A DNA stretch of 64,000 nt. Source: Gymnorhina tibicen (lineage: Eukaryota; Chordata; Aves; Passeriformes; Artamidae). Each line of letters opens with the position of its first letter. Position 1 is the first letter of the stretch. Below are positions 49,217 to 61,440 of the stretch, one piece after another. The stretch is taken from positions 907,163 through 971,162 of the forward strand of contig VXAZ01001682.1 in NCBI GenBank assembly GCA_013399875.1, given 5' to 3'. A model generated the notes under the pieces. It made no database searches. It was not told where the DNA came from and saw only the letters and a program-made list of their open reading frames with translations. Both the position numbers and the translations under genes were made by a program.

Positions 49217-50910
49217 AGGCATCAGTGTCTCAGCATATCCCTAGAGATCCTGAAATTAATAGCTATATTTATAACTAAATTATATTCTGAATCTTAGCAA
49301 TGGCAAGGGATGTTGTGTATGAACTGAGACATAGTGTTATTCTAGTGAGATACTGTCTCACTAAAGGAGGAACAGAACTGGGTCAGCCCTAGCAAAAGCA
49401 GAATCTATGCCTGGAAGAGGGCTACTGTTATCCCTTAAACATTTTTGAAATTTCTGTTCTTCCTTGTGGGCAAAACACTGGGGATTTATTCTGTGAAATG
49501 CAAATATTCAAAGCCTGGAGACTCTTTCCTTCTTTTCATCTCCCAGTTCTAAATGTACCTCACAGCTTGTGGGCACAATGTCCTGCTGCCTGTCTGTCCC
49601 CTTCCCTTGCTCCCATCAAACAGCAGTCCCTGAAGGGTGGAAGAAATTCTGTGGAGAATGGTTTTAAGCCTCCCTGGTGCCTGAAACCTGCTGATGGGGC
49701 CAAACCCAGGCTTTTGCAGGATATGTAGGAATGGGTGATAAAAGAATGGTACTGACGTTCCCGTCATCGTTTATGTTCCTCTCACCCCAGCTTCATCTTT
49801 CTTGGATTCTCTCCAGAGGCAGAAGTTACCAGAATAATCTGAAGTGCTCTAACACTCAATGTAACACTGAAGCGTGAGTCAGTGTGTTAGAAACGATGAA
49901 TTGTGTACCTTTTATCATCGATATGCTACATTCACTTCTGCAGGTGTAACAATGCATCTATAAAAATTTATTTTATAAACATATAAGTCTATAATACAGG
50001 ATTTGTTAGCACATCCTATAGTATGCTGAATTAGCTTGAAACGTAAGGCGACTTCACACATTAGGGGAAAAGCTGTGTAATGGGTGGCCTTTTTGAGCTG
50101 CTTTGAATTAATTTTGAATTCAAAGTCACAGTAGAGCAGCCTGGGTGACATCAGTTACTGTCCTCAATTCTTTTCTCACCAGACTCATCACCACAGGAAA
50201 TCTACCACAACATCACCTAAGCAGCGTGAGTGTTCAGCTAAGATTTTCATTTCTTGCAGCAGTTTCCTGATCTGTTGGGTGTTATTCCTCAGCAAGGCAT
50301 GGGATGGGAATGTAAGTAGGTCACCCTTCCAGACAGCCATCACATCTGGAGACATAGCTGGGAGGAAATGCTGTGCCTGGGATAACATTCAGGGAGCAGC
50401 ACAGAGAAATTACTCCTGGTCCTCAAGTTCTCCACCAACCTTTACCTCACCTCCTGTCCCCTACCTTGTCCCTGCCATAGTTTCACCCAGCTACAGTTTA
50501 GTTAATGATGTCATGGTAATCTAAACTCAGAATTAAAGAAAGGATATTTTCAAGCTCTGCTGATCAGAATTGCTATCTGTCAAGTATTTGAAACACACAG
50601 AGAGTTGTGGGAAAATACTCTTCAGGTTGGACAGGTGATTACATAAATACATTCCTAATGAACGCTATGGGAGAATAAAAGCAACCTCAGATGGGGAAAC
50701 CACAACCCCCAACCATTTCCATCTGCTTTGAACAGCCATTATAAAACTCCCTAACACAAGCCCAAGAGGCTGAAGGTGAGAGGTTGCTGGAGTCCTTCAA
50801 TTTCTTAGTCTTTTTGAGAAGTAAAATGAAGGTTGCAGTCAAGGATAAATGTGAAACAACTGTTGGGGTTTTTTTTCAATTTCAGCTTGCTTCAAATACA
50901 GGATACTGCC
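49217..50910. other. Unique non-coding sequence
   Basis: The sequence returns to AT-rich host DNA. No gene or repeat recognised. The bases ACACTGA and TCAGTGT near 49867-49888 could form a short hairpin. Open frames are at most 81 codons. Confidence 0.5.
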
Positions 50911-50985
50911 TCTCATGGCAGGGCATTGGAACAGATGACCTTTAAGGTCCAATCTAACCCAAACCATTCTGTGATTCTATGATTT
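50911..50985 (+). mobile_element. CR1 LINE, extreme 3' end
   Basis: About 75 bases matching only the last part of CR1 (CATGGCAGGGCATTGGAAC, GACCTTTAAGGTCC, CCATTCTGTGATTCTATG), typical of a severely 5'-truncated insertion. Confidence 0.88.
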
Positions 50986-53475
50986 TTTCTGACATGTAAG
51001 CAAAGTCACTTCTTGTCACTACACAAGAGTTCCTGGAAAAAAACCCTGTTCCTTCATTTATTTTTATTCCTTCTTTCGCTTTATGAAGTTTTGCTTTATG
51101 TGAGGGAACAAAATGATAGTGTGTTGCCAGCCAAGTGGAAAGGTGTAATTTTATAGACCACTTCTCTGTGGAATGGGAGTGATGAGGTAGGAAATACTAA
51201 GTCTCTTATAGCAAGTGGCTTCTATAGCACTACAGCTGGGAGGGAAGAGGGGTGTATGCAAGACTGTTCCCCTAAAAAAGGTCAAATTGGGAGATAAAAC
51301 CTTCCTTTGAAAAAGGCTGTGATTATGTGACAGCAATGCTTTTCACTTACCCTTGGAAAGAGTACAAGAGTACAGGGAATACTGAAGTACCTTCTGAGCC
51401 ACTAATAAGTAGAGGCAACACGGAAGTGACTGGGTATTTGTGTCAGAAGTTTGCAATTAATGACCAATATCTGTCTAAAAGTAGTAGGAGAAGATGTTAA
51501 TCTTTCACATTTTATACAATACCGGGGAAAAAAATGTACATAGTTTTCTTTTAATATTGCCATTAAAATTTTATTGGTAATACAATAAAAATGTGTTTCG
51601 CTCAGCTTTCACTTAAGAATCAAGTGCACAAGCACTAGTTGTAAACTAAGGCTTGTTCTCTGCAGCTTTTTAACAAACCAAAAGACCAACACTGAGGCAG
51701 TAAGATGATGCCTGAGTCCACAGCCCGCTTTTGTGGGACCAGAACTTGTTTAGATTCCCTGACAGAAGTCAGATCAAACATTCAAATGAATTCTTTGGAT
51801 GCTATCCAAAATGAGCTCCTGCATTTGGAGATAATAGAATTGCCAACGTAAATCATACTGAAGATGGATTAAACTGCAAATGCTGTTAATACAGCTGGTG
51901 GGTGACATGCATCAACTATGAGCAGTGACAAACAAACACTTTATCCTATGCCTGTAGAGGCTAAACCTGGTTAGATTTATTTGCAAGTGTATTTGTAACT
52001 GCAAGACATCTGAAGGAAATGACTGAAGTGGCTGAGAAATATACCAGGACACAGTATTTTTTGGCTGTAGCTGTTGGTTACTCTCCAATACACATGTTGA
52101 TAGTTGTGGTTTGTTTTAAATAACTGAGTTTTAAAAATTACTTTGCATGTTACAAACAAAGCAAATTTCAGATTAGGTCTAAGTGAAAAACATTTCCTAT
52201 GAGGAGTGTTCTCCTTTTACACTAGAATATAGATAACAAGATCCATTAACCATAACATGAAAGACCAGATGAGTGTAAGACAGAATTTCATCTTGTCAAG
52301 CTTTATTCCTTGTGAAATTAGCTTTTCTGTTTTCAAAAACCATAAGGAGATAGTACTGTCATCCATGATTAGTCATAGTAATGCAACACATGATGGAATT
52401 ACTTTCCAACTGCAGAGTGAATGTCATCACAGAAAAGGGAAGGAAGGGAGGAATGAGGGAGAGAAAGAGGCGAATCTGACATCTCTCTACAGAACTGTTT
52501 TGAAGTTCTGAAGATTTGATAAATGTTAGTAAAAGGCAAACAAATGAAAAATCAGATGCATCTCATTTGGGCTATATTGTGCACAATCACCAAGGGAGTG
52601 ATTATGTGGTAAATTAGAATCCCACTCCTGTGTCTTGGACACAGAAGCATTTTAAACAGGCCTTTCTGTAACATTATGAAAAATTTTAACAAGGTCCTGA
52701 AAAGGAACCTTTTAGCTCCAGATGACCTACACTTGTCTTCACAAATGTTTGCCACATAATACTCCTGATGTTAAAGTATATTTTGTCTTGGAACCACACA
52801 TTTTAGTGATGCATACAAACCACTGCACACTAGAGTGAAAATACAGCACACAGTAAAAGCTACACACCATTTTTGTCAGGCGATTCTATGCATTTATCTG
52901 AACAACAAAACCATGTTAGTGGGAAGGAAAGAGATGACTGCTATTACAGTAACCAGTTACACTTCCATAAATTAAAAGTAAGAAATCTACAGGATAGTGG
53001 TATAATTACAACAGGATATACTACTTCTAGGAGTCCTTGAAGATATTTAGTTTACTTCATTTTGTTCTTCTGAAGATTCAAAACAATACATAGAGATTAA
53101 AGTAAAAAAAGTAAAAGTAAAAAAATAAATTCATGTGACAAACAAGGAATGGTGCTTCCAATGGTCACAGCTATTTGCTTTCCTCTCCATATGTCAACAG
53201 GTTGTGAACAATAGTCTGTAAAGGAAGCAAAGAGCTATTTACATTTTTCTGGTCTCCATGCAGAAACACAATGATAACTTCTAAACAAAAAAATCAGATA
53301 CTTAAAGAGTACAATTTAACTGCCTTTTAGTCACTGACCCATTTACAGTTTAAATTACTATTATCATGTACAAGACACCTAACAAATGTTTGGAAGGCAA
53401 ATAGTAGGGAAGAGATTCTTGCAGTCTCGACTGGTAAAATCTGTCTAGCTTCTTTGGATAAAAGGCATTATCATC
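50986..53475. other. Unique non-coding sequence
   Basis: No gene or interspersed repeat recognised. A purine-rich tract lies at about 52430-52470 and an A-rich AGTAAAA stretch at about 53099-53129. Confidence 0.5.
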
Positions 53476-53770
53476 AAATCATAAACTGGCTTGGGTTGGA
53501 AGGGGACCTTGAAGATCATCCAGTTTCAAGCCCCTACCATGGGCAGGGACGCCTTCCACCAGACCGGGTTGCTCGAAGCACCATCCAGCCTGGCCTTGAA
53601 CACATCCAGGGATGGGGCATCCACCATTTCCCTGAACAACCTGTTTCAGTGCCTCACCACCCTGACAGTAGACTTTCTTTCAATTTGAACCCATTTCCCC
53701 TTGTTCTGTCACCACATGCTCTTGTAAATTGTCTTGCCCCATCCTTCATTTAAATTCCCTTGAGGCACAG
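53476..53770 (-). mobile_element. CR1 LINE, 3' end fragment
   Basis: Reversed CR1 3' end starting just inside the tail (GGCTTGGGTTGGAAGGGGACC), then the CCATGGGCAGGGACGCCTTCC block, the ORF2 C-terminal codons on the minus strand, and a part resembling TTGTTCTGTCACCACATGCT before the match fades near 53770. It is the same general type as 12428-12611 but extends further 5'. Non-coding. Confidence 0.9.
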
Positions 53771-55596
53771 GTACATTAAATTTATATATTCAGGTGTATT
53801 AAATACACTACTTACAATTTAGGCATGAGTACTACAAATACTGTGCAGCATCTTTCATGGTTTTTTGTGGTTCATGAATGAAACAAAGAAAGAAAATTTT
53901 CACAAAATCCACGAAGAAAATGAACAATTTCTTCTTGGAAAATTCAGTAATTAGAAATCAGTAAAATTCAGAAACAGAACTAAGCAAACCTAAGGTTTGT
54001 GCTTATTCCTGTTCACATTTGCGCTGCAGAGACTTGTGAATGTAATCACTGTTCTGCTGGGGTCAAAGGAGTATCTGTCAGCAGGATCATGGTTTATTCA
54101 TATTTGCAATCTTAGATTAAGGACAGAATATCTCCAATAGTACAACATAAAGGACTAGAAAAAATTAACTGCTATTATTGCTGCAAGAGTTAAGAACTAG
54201 GATTGAGGACCAGACACAGCAATTCCTTTCATCAATGACACTTTTCTTGGAGAAAGGAGTCACATTATTACTTTAACTCAGCTAGAATTTTTTGTTTGCT
54301 GCTTTTATTTTCTTCAATGCTATGAGAATTTGAATTTAGAAGATTAAAAATACATACAGGCTCTCTTGCTTCAGAAACTTTGAAGCAAAAACCAGTTCAA
54401 GATCACAAAATAAAGTTTTTATTCCTCAGAAACAACAAATTGTTGCTATTCCTGAAATGAAAGTCATATATTCTGCAGGCTATTTCAAAAGCAAAGCAAG
54501 TATGTCTTTCATGCTTTCTTTAGAAGGCCAATCATAAAGCCAGCAGAAAATAGAAGCAATTGGACTATATAAGCAATTTAGAGACACTTGTTTAATCTCA
54601 GTAATTACCTATTCACAGAGGCAGGACTGGTTAGAAAGGGCTATAGATATTTTTCTATTTAAAACTTTAAAGAGTTTCCTGAGATGTGTAAGATAAATGT
54701 CATATCTCTTCTGTCAAAATCACACCAAGATAAAAACCAGATTATGGTCAAGCGACAGATAATATTTTGTGCTGCACTCATGGCAGATGTGAACAACTCA
54801 GAGCTAAATTTTGTCTGTTCACATGTATACAAATCTTGCTTACTTCACTGAATTTCCTTTTGTCAGGCAAAGTGATGTCAGAAATCAACCCTGTCAGTGA
54901 TTTTCTGAACAGCATATCTTGAACTGGTTTTAGAGTTCAGCAACATCAAGAAGCTGCATTTTAAAACTATGTCCTCTTTATATTTTCTGTGTGGTTTGGG
55001 TTTTTCAGTCAGATTCCATAGTATTTAAATACATGCTCAGGTCTTCACTCTTTCCTTGGGCATCCCAATTAGCTTGGGAAAGTCAGATATATTTGTTCCC
55101 AGAGAGCAGGAATAAGCTTCAGGGCACTAAGATGTACATGGCATGTATGGCACTTGGCTGTGCAAGTTCTAGATCACTCTGGGCAAAATTAATACATTCC
55201 AGTGCTTAAAGAAAAAGAATGTGAATGCTAGACAGCATCAGGCTGCTTTACAGACAGCAGTAACCTAGCTGTGGAAGTGCTGGCCTTCCTGACTGCCAAC
55301 ATTTTGATCAGTTTTGGCCCTAAGGAATTTTTTCTTCAGGGTGGCACCTGATGTGAACCCTTAATGAAGGACATATGGCTCCCAGAATCAGGTTGTAAGC
55401 ATGCAGGACCAGCTGGCAGACCTGAGAGCAAAGCTGAAACCAGTTCCAGATTTTGGCAGTCACAGATGTCCTGTCAGGGCATGACCTCCTCCCAGGCTGC
55501 TGCATCCAACACAAACTAGATAAAGAAACACCTTTACCACAGTTTTCTATTTATGAACTTGGCATATTGGTATAACTAAATACATGAAAAAGGAAA
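53771..55596. other. Unique AT-rich non-coding sequence
   Basis: No recognisable gene or repeat; open frames are short and featureless. Confidence 0.5.
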
Positions 55597-55760
55597 GAGG
55601 AGAGGAGGGGAGAGGGAGAGGGAGAAGGAGAGGGAGATGAAGAGGAGTAACGGGTTCANNNNNNNNNNNNNNNNNNNNNNNNNNNNNNNNNNNNNNNNNN
55701 NNNNNNNNNNNNNNNNNNNNNNNNNNNNNNNGGGAGAGGGAGAGGGAGAGGGAGAGGAGA
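55597..55760. repeat. GGGAGA-type simple repeat interrupted by a gap
   Basis: Purine-rich repeat (GGAGAGG/GGGAGA units) on both sides of 73 N bases (55659-55731). The left part is imperfect and ends with a non-repeat stretch (TAACGGGTTCA) before the gap; the right part is four clean GGGAGA units. The true repeat length is unknown. Confidence 0.9.
55659..55731. other. Assembly gap, 73 N
   Basis: Unresolved bases inside the simple repeat. The open frames that appear to run through it (for example 55576-56136 minus) are meaningless. Confidence 0.98.
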
Positions 55761-58700
55761 GAATGCTAAATGATGATTGGGAAGTACTTTCTATGTCTTT
55801 GGTGGCAGCAGCTTTTATTAGTATTTCAGCTCTGTAGGCAGAATTCAGCATGATGGCAGTGGCAATGTGGGCAGGAAGCGGGGGAAAAGGAAACCAGGAG
55901 ATGACTGAAGAAAACCATGAGAAATTCATGAAGGGGCTGAGAAGACCAAGGGGCTGTGAGGCATGCAGGGGAATTCCCCTGATTTTTTTTTTTTTTTTGG
56001 GGGGCTTTGGCAAGGAATGCTGCATGATGCCAACATGACTCTGGAAGGCTTTGAGATACAGTAGGTCACAGGGGCTCTGCCTCCACTTCTTTAGTTTCCC
56101 TGAACTATGGGTCTCCCCACCTCTCCCATAACACAAAAACCCTATCTTGCCCTTGGCAACTACTTACATTTTTCCCAGTTTTTCAAGGAAAGAAGCAACA
56201 ACATCCACTCCTCTCCACTCATAGTGGTGTAGAGGGATTAAGAAACAAGATGAACCTTAGACCTAGGAGCCAGGACTAAAGGGAAAACCTCTGGAGGCAC
56301 TGGAAATTAGTGGATAGGTATTGACAGTAATTGCTTCTGCAAGCGGTCACTGCAAGGGTAGAGCAGTCATAATTTCCCTTCTAGACAAAATTCCAGAAAG
56401 AAAAAACCTAAGTTTTCTGCATTGCAAACTCTATGTCCCCAAACTTAATCTGTCTGTGCCTCAATTCAAATGAGGTAAAAGTGTCTTGTCAAAAAGGTGC
56501 TGGAAAAAGCAAATTAGCATGTACATTTAGTGAGGAACTAAGATTAAGTATTGATGAGCACTAAGGCAAAAGTCCACCAGGAAATTAAGTTACAAAAGCA
56601 AAATCTGAAGAGGTAACAAATGCTCCACTGGGGCACACACTGAACAGCAATAAGCAAACAAATTAGAGAAGAGTTTCTCATTTGGTAAACACTGATTGCT
56701 ATGTACCTAAAATGTGGCAGAAGTCCAAGTGGGAGCAAATGCATATATATGATCCGGTACTTGCAGTGCAAAACGCTTGTGCTTGAGTCTGAGGGAGGAA
56801 ATTAGGTAGGCACACGCCACCTCCTGGCATTTCTTAAATAGAGCTTGTGACTTATTTATCTATTGCCCACATTGTAACTTTGCAAGAAAATGCAAATCTG
56901 ACGTATGTGCCGAATAATAATGACTGCAAAAAAAATTAAATAAAAAATTACATCTACACTGTTATTTTCAAAACTAAATCTCCTTGCAGGTTTTTCTCCA
57001 TGTAGCATTATTTCAAAATTTATCTAAAAAGACAGAGTGGGTTAAACATTATAATACAGCTGAACAAAACCTTCTGGACTCAGCTGCAGTTGGAGCAGGG
57101 GGGAGTTTATTTTTTTAAATATCTAAAATTATGTGAGTTGACCCAAGACATTTGTTAGCTACCGCTAACCCCAGCATTTCAAGTTAGCCAGCACTTCTTA
57201 CAAAGATCAGGTATCAGCAGAGGGGCAGGGGGATTCCTGTGCCTTGGTGTCTGTGCTAGGAACAGACACCAAGGATGCTGCAATGAGCACAGACTGTGCG
57301 TTTCAACCCGTGCATTTCAACCAAGAGGGGTTCCCAGGTTCTGCTCTGCCAGTGCCACTCTGTGTTTCATGGTATCACTGACCCCTCCTCACAGTCCTGG
57401 TCTCCTCTTCGTGCCCGTGCTTCAGGCTTTTGCCCCAGCCCAGGTCTTCTCTCCAAACAGGCACTATTTCTAACACAGGGTAAAGAAATCTGAGAAACTT
57501 TTTGGGATAGAAAGGGGTGACTATCCTACTTAGTTTTGATACTCCTAAAATAGTCAATATTTTACCTCCCTAACATAATTTTATGCCCATTTTCCCAAAA
57601 CATATTCTTACCTAATTTTTTTATTTTATGTATTTCCTAGGAAGTATTTTTAATATCCTAAACCAGTAGGCAAATTGGCATTAGGTCAGCACAACTCAAT
57701 TAATTTCATATTAATCCTGCCAGTTCACACAGGCTGAGAATCTGGCCCACTGTGATAGGAAATTAAGTCTTTTTTTAGTCAGCGGAGGCTGTCACTCACA
57801 GGCCGTTTAGAAACTTATTTGGTTATTTTAATGGATGTGACATATCTTTGTGCAAAAGGTATTAACAGGAAAAACTTTTTTTTTCCTGTGACCAGTGAAA
57901 CCACTAAAACCTGATTTCACATGGGCCCCCCCATTCCCTCACTGCCATCTGGGAAGAAAGAAGCACAGTCAGGCCTAGCTTGGTGCTGTATCTGTGCTGT
58001 CTGCTGTTGGTTGTGTCCGTAGCTCTGAAGCACAGAATGGCCAAGACAAACAACACAAAAAAATGTTGAGTTCAGGTGAGGCTTTTTTCTCTCAGTGAGG
58101 TCATTAATTCAGTTCACTTCTCCCTACCATTTTACAGATTTCCACAAAACCTTCCAGAACTGTTTTACCTGTGAGACTTCTATTATTGTCTAATGTGGCT
58201 AAAATTGACCTATTGGTTCCCAACTTATTAGAGACTGGCCAGTGTGATTGCAAAAGCCTTAGAAACCAAGGGAAAAAAAATGTTATGGGACATAATGTGC
58301 ATTATTTGTTGTCAGTACTTTAAATGACACAGAATAAATAGTTTTTGCAGCAAAAGCAAAGATTCTTGGAGCACATTCATTCTTTTCTAATGGGTTTTAA
58401 TTGGTTCCCAAAAAAAAATAATCTAGCCAAGACTGAAAATGGAAGAGAATAATTAGATTCTATTTTTGAATGTTATAGTAATCAAAAAATTTGACCCTAT
58501 TTTCCTATTTTACAGCAAAGGGAAGAGAATACATCAAGTGAAGATCCACAGAATACACCAAGGTACATCAGCAGCTCAGTAGAATGGAGTGGGAACTTGA
58601 CTAATACATAAATTCACTGATTTTGGAGAATAAAATACTGCAGTGTGACCACCTGTGCACGTGGCTAGCTATCCTTACAGATAACATTTCAGGAAATCTT

Positions 58701-59604
58701 GAGTTTCACATGGAGTGTTTGAGGCATGCCATTGCCATCCACTCCTTTGGTGAAAGCTCTGTACCTCATGACTTCATTCTTCTTCTGCCCTCAGTTGGAC
58801 AAGTTAAATTCTAATAACACAGACCTCACTTGAATATGGTATTATAACCCCGTTTACTTTGTAGAAACACTGCCCATTCTAAAAATAAAATCTATCAAGA
58901 TTGCTTCAATCTGCCAGAAAATCATAATTATAGACACTCTTGATGACAGAAAGGATGGAAAATATGTAATCCAATGGAATAAGAACATCTCTGAATAATT
59001 TTGTTGCAAAGCATCTTTAAGGCAATTAATGACTTAAGAATGTAACATCTGTGAATCATAAACGATTATTTGTTATCAAATACAGACGTGTAGATATACA
59101 TCATATGACTTTCTTACTTCCTTGAGGATTCTGTAATACTGACATCTCCAATTTTGATGCGGAATTAACTCTCCAAGTATATATGGCCATGGTTTTGAAA
59201 GATATGTGGGGATTTGGGCTGCATTTTTAAGATTTTTGCTCTGAGACATCTGCAAGACTTTTCTGTCAGTGGCTGCTTACCACTTCCTGGGAATTTCTAA
59301 AAAAGTGTAGTCATTCCAATCTATTTTTGCTGTCCCTCTGACAGCTGTCGTCCCAGTGAGCAGAGCTGTCACTAAGAACTCTCACTTGAACTCTCACTTT
59401 TCACTTGGGGAAAAAGAAATGCTATCAACCAGGAACTACTGGATGGTCTGGGGGATGGAATTGGCATGAACTCTCTGCTCTGCTTTTCACGGTTGGTTAA
59501 TATCGTCAGTTTGCATCCACCATGGCTCCTGACAAAATTAACAATGACAGAGTAAAAGTCCTAACACAGGCCCTGGGGATTTTATCTCTGCAGTTTAACA
59601 ATGC
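55761..59604. other. Unique non-coding sequence
   Basis: No gene or interspersed repeat recognised. It contains a T run near 55984-55998 and the strong hairpin at 57242-57274. Confidence 0.5.
57242..57274. repeat. Perfect 13-bp hairpin, 7-base loop
   Basis: CCTTGGTGTCTGT (57242-57254) is the exact inverted repeat of ACAGACACCAAGG (57262-57274) with loop GCTAGGA. Pairing does not extend outward, so the stem is about two turns shorter than a typical microRNA precursor. No function is assigned. Confidence 0.8.
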
Positions 59605-60144
59605 TGTAATGGGTTGACCTTGGCTGGATGCCAGGTGCTCACCAAGCCGCTCTATCACTCCCCAGTAGGGCAGGGGAGAGAAAAATAAAGACGGAAAACA
59701 CCACTAGGTTGAGATAAGGCAGTTTAGGGTCTGTGAGTGCATAAGCAAAGGGAAACAAAAATTAATCTCTACTTCCCATTGGTGATCAATGTTCAGCCAC
59801 TTCCTGGGAAGCAAACATTGTTAAATAACAAATGCCCCCCATTCCTCCTGCCTCCTTTAGCTTTTATATCTGAGGTGATGTCGTATGGTATGGAATATCC
59901 CTTTGGTTAATATGGGTCAGCTGGCCTGCTTGTGTCCCCTCCCAGGATCTTGTCTACTCCCAGCCCCTTGTTGGGGGGGCAGGGGAGGAATGTTAGAGAG
60001 ACAGCACTGATGCTTTGCCAGCTCTGCTCAGCAGTAGCCAAAACACTGGTGTGTTATCAACACCCATCCAGCTACCAGTGCAAAGAACAACACTGTGAGG
60101 GCCGCTAAGGAAAAATGAACTCTACCTCAGTCAGACCCAATACA
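59605..60144 (-). mobile_element. ERVL-type LTR (3' LTR of a remnant provirus)
   Basis: A 540-bp LTR of the same family as 43696-44255 but in the opposite direction and clearly diverged. On the minus strand it starts TGTATTGGGTCTGAC and ends CAACCCATTACA. Shared landmarks are GTTGATAACACA, GGGAGGGGACACA, CATACCATACGACATCA, a TATA box (TATAAAAG, plus coordinates 59861-59868) and TGGGAAGTAG. It is followed upstream on the minus strand by a purine-rich stretch (AAGGGATGGAGA), fitting a polypurine tract, and further on by reverse-transcriptase sequence. It is therefore the 3' LTR of a provirus rather than a solo LTR. Confidence 0.85.
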
Positions 60145-60319
60145 ATCTCCATCCCTTATTCCATATAATTTGAGTCATACTAAAATCCCACATAATTTAT
60201 ATGTCTTCCAACTGTTTCATTGTATTTATTTCTCGTTACTGGAATCCATTCTTAACCACACATACAACTTAAAGTATGTCCCTAAAACATCTCCATACCA
60301 AACATAGATTTTCATTAGC
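60145..60319 (-). mobile_element. Probable ERVL-type internal 3' end
   Basis: AT-rich DNA abutting the LTR, with the purine-rich AAGGGATGGAGA against the LTR start on the minus strand. It probably represents the non-coding 3' end of the provirus. No protein is recognisable. Confidence 0.5.
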
Positions 60320-60966
60320 TGCTCTCGCTCGCAAGTTCTTAAGAATGGTTGATTAGGTCTACTACAAAATGAATTATTTATTGAATAGACACAAGATTAA
60401 CAGAGGTAAGACTTTAAACAAACTACTTACTACACAGGATAAAAAAAAAGAGTTACTAGTAAATTACTATTATTAAATTAATAAAAAATACAGTGCATGA
60501 TAAAAGATACTTATATTGCAGCTAGCAAAGCAATAGTATAGATTAGGAGTCAATGTAGCTTACCATCAAATTGATGATGGAGTACACATAGAATCCTTTC
60601 ACTCGATTGCCAGGAAAGTAACTGCAAAATTTGAGTCCAAACTTCGGGGGAAAGTCCTACATGTTTCCAGGGTATGTGTAGTAGACTTCTGATTTTGTGA
60701 AAGTTTTGTGTAGCTTTTATAGTTTATAAAGTAAAGTGTCTGTCAGTCAGAAATTCCAGCTTATCTCCCTACATCTTGTTCTCAAGGCTAGATGTTTATT
60801 GTCAGCTGGGAATTCCACCTCTGGCACCAGAGATAACTCCCTACAGGACTCATGTCTGGCCTGGGTTAGCTCACCAATACATGGGAGGGGGAGAATGCCC
60901 GGAGCTGTTGCACCAGCTGATAGAACAGATAAGCTCTTCTGTGGTAGGGGAGAGAGTCCTGCCACA
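60320..60966 (-). mobile_element. Possible second LTR nested in the ERVL-type remnant
   Basis: Between the reverse-transcriptase fragment and the ERVL 3' end lies a ~647-bp block that reads like an LTR on the minus strand. It starts TGTGGCAGGAC at 60966, has a TATA-like TATAAACTATAAAAGC (plus coordinates about 60714-60729), AATAAATAATTC near the end (about 60370), and ends GCGAGCGAGAGCA at 60320. No target duplication flanks it and I do not recognise the family, so it could instead be unrelated sequence joined by deletion. Confidence 0.4.
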
Positions 60967-60969
60967 CCT

Positions 60970-61440
60970 GTGCAGGTCCCTTTATCTTACTTTGTTTTAT
61001 GGCAAGACCAGCTTTCAAAAGAATTTGGATTATTTTCTTTATCAAAAACTTCTTCTGCTGTATTGCCCCTCACAATGATACCATCAATGTATTGCAGGTG
61101 TTCCAGAGATCCACTCTGTTCCAGTGCAGTCTGGATCAGGCTACGGCACATGGTTGGGCTGTGTTTCCACCCATGGGGCAGTCACTTCCAGGTACACTGG
61201 ACACCCCTACAAGTGAAAGTAAACTGTGGTCTGCACTCTGCTGCCAGAGGGACTGAGAAAAATGCATTAGTGATATCAATTGTGGCACCATGTGGCTGCC
61301 TTTGACTCCAGCTCATACTGGAGTTCCAACATGTCCAGCACGCAGCACTCAGAGGTGGTGTGACTTCATTCAGGCCATGATAGTCCACTGTTAGCCTCCA
61401 TTCCCCACTAGACTTTTGCACTGGCTACATGGGGCTGGTA
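60970..61440 (-). pseudogene. pol: Reverse-transcriptase fragment of an ERVL-type pol
   Basis: Minus-strand remnant of a retroviral reverse transcriptase. From the 5' side it shows a WRLTVDYHGLNEVTPPL block (about 61355-61410), an IDITNAFFSVPL block with the first catalytic Asp (about 61250-61290) and a GWKHSPT block (about 61145-61170). The YxDD motif appears as YIDG (61080-61091), so the second catalytic Asp is Gly. The frame is open from 61421, stops with TGA at 61182-61184, then continues in the same frame through YIDG before shifting near 61030. Only the fingers/palm part of pol is present; RNase H, integrase, gag and the 5' LTR are gone. This is an inactive fossil. Confidence 0.85.

Noticed and set aside
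55576..56136. 186-codon minus-strand frame
   Set aside because: It runs through 73 N and a simple repeat, so it is not a real frame.
57242..57274. Hairpin as a microRNA gene
   Set aside because: The stem is only 13 bp and does not extend outward; microRNA precursors need about 30 paired positions.
60736..61305. 189-codon plus-strand frame
   Set aside because: It lies opposite the ERVL-type RT fragment and the LTR-like block; the minus strand carries the recognisable protein blocks.
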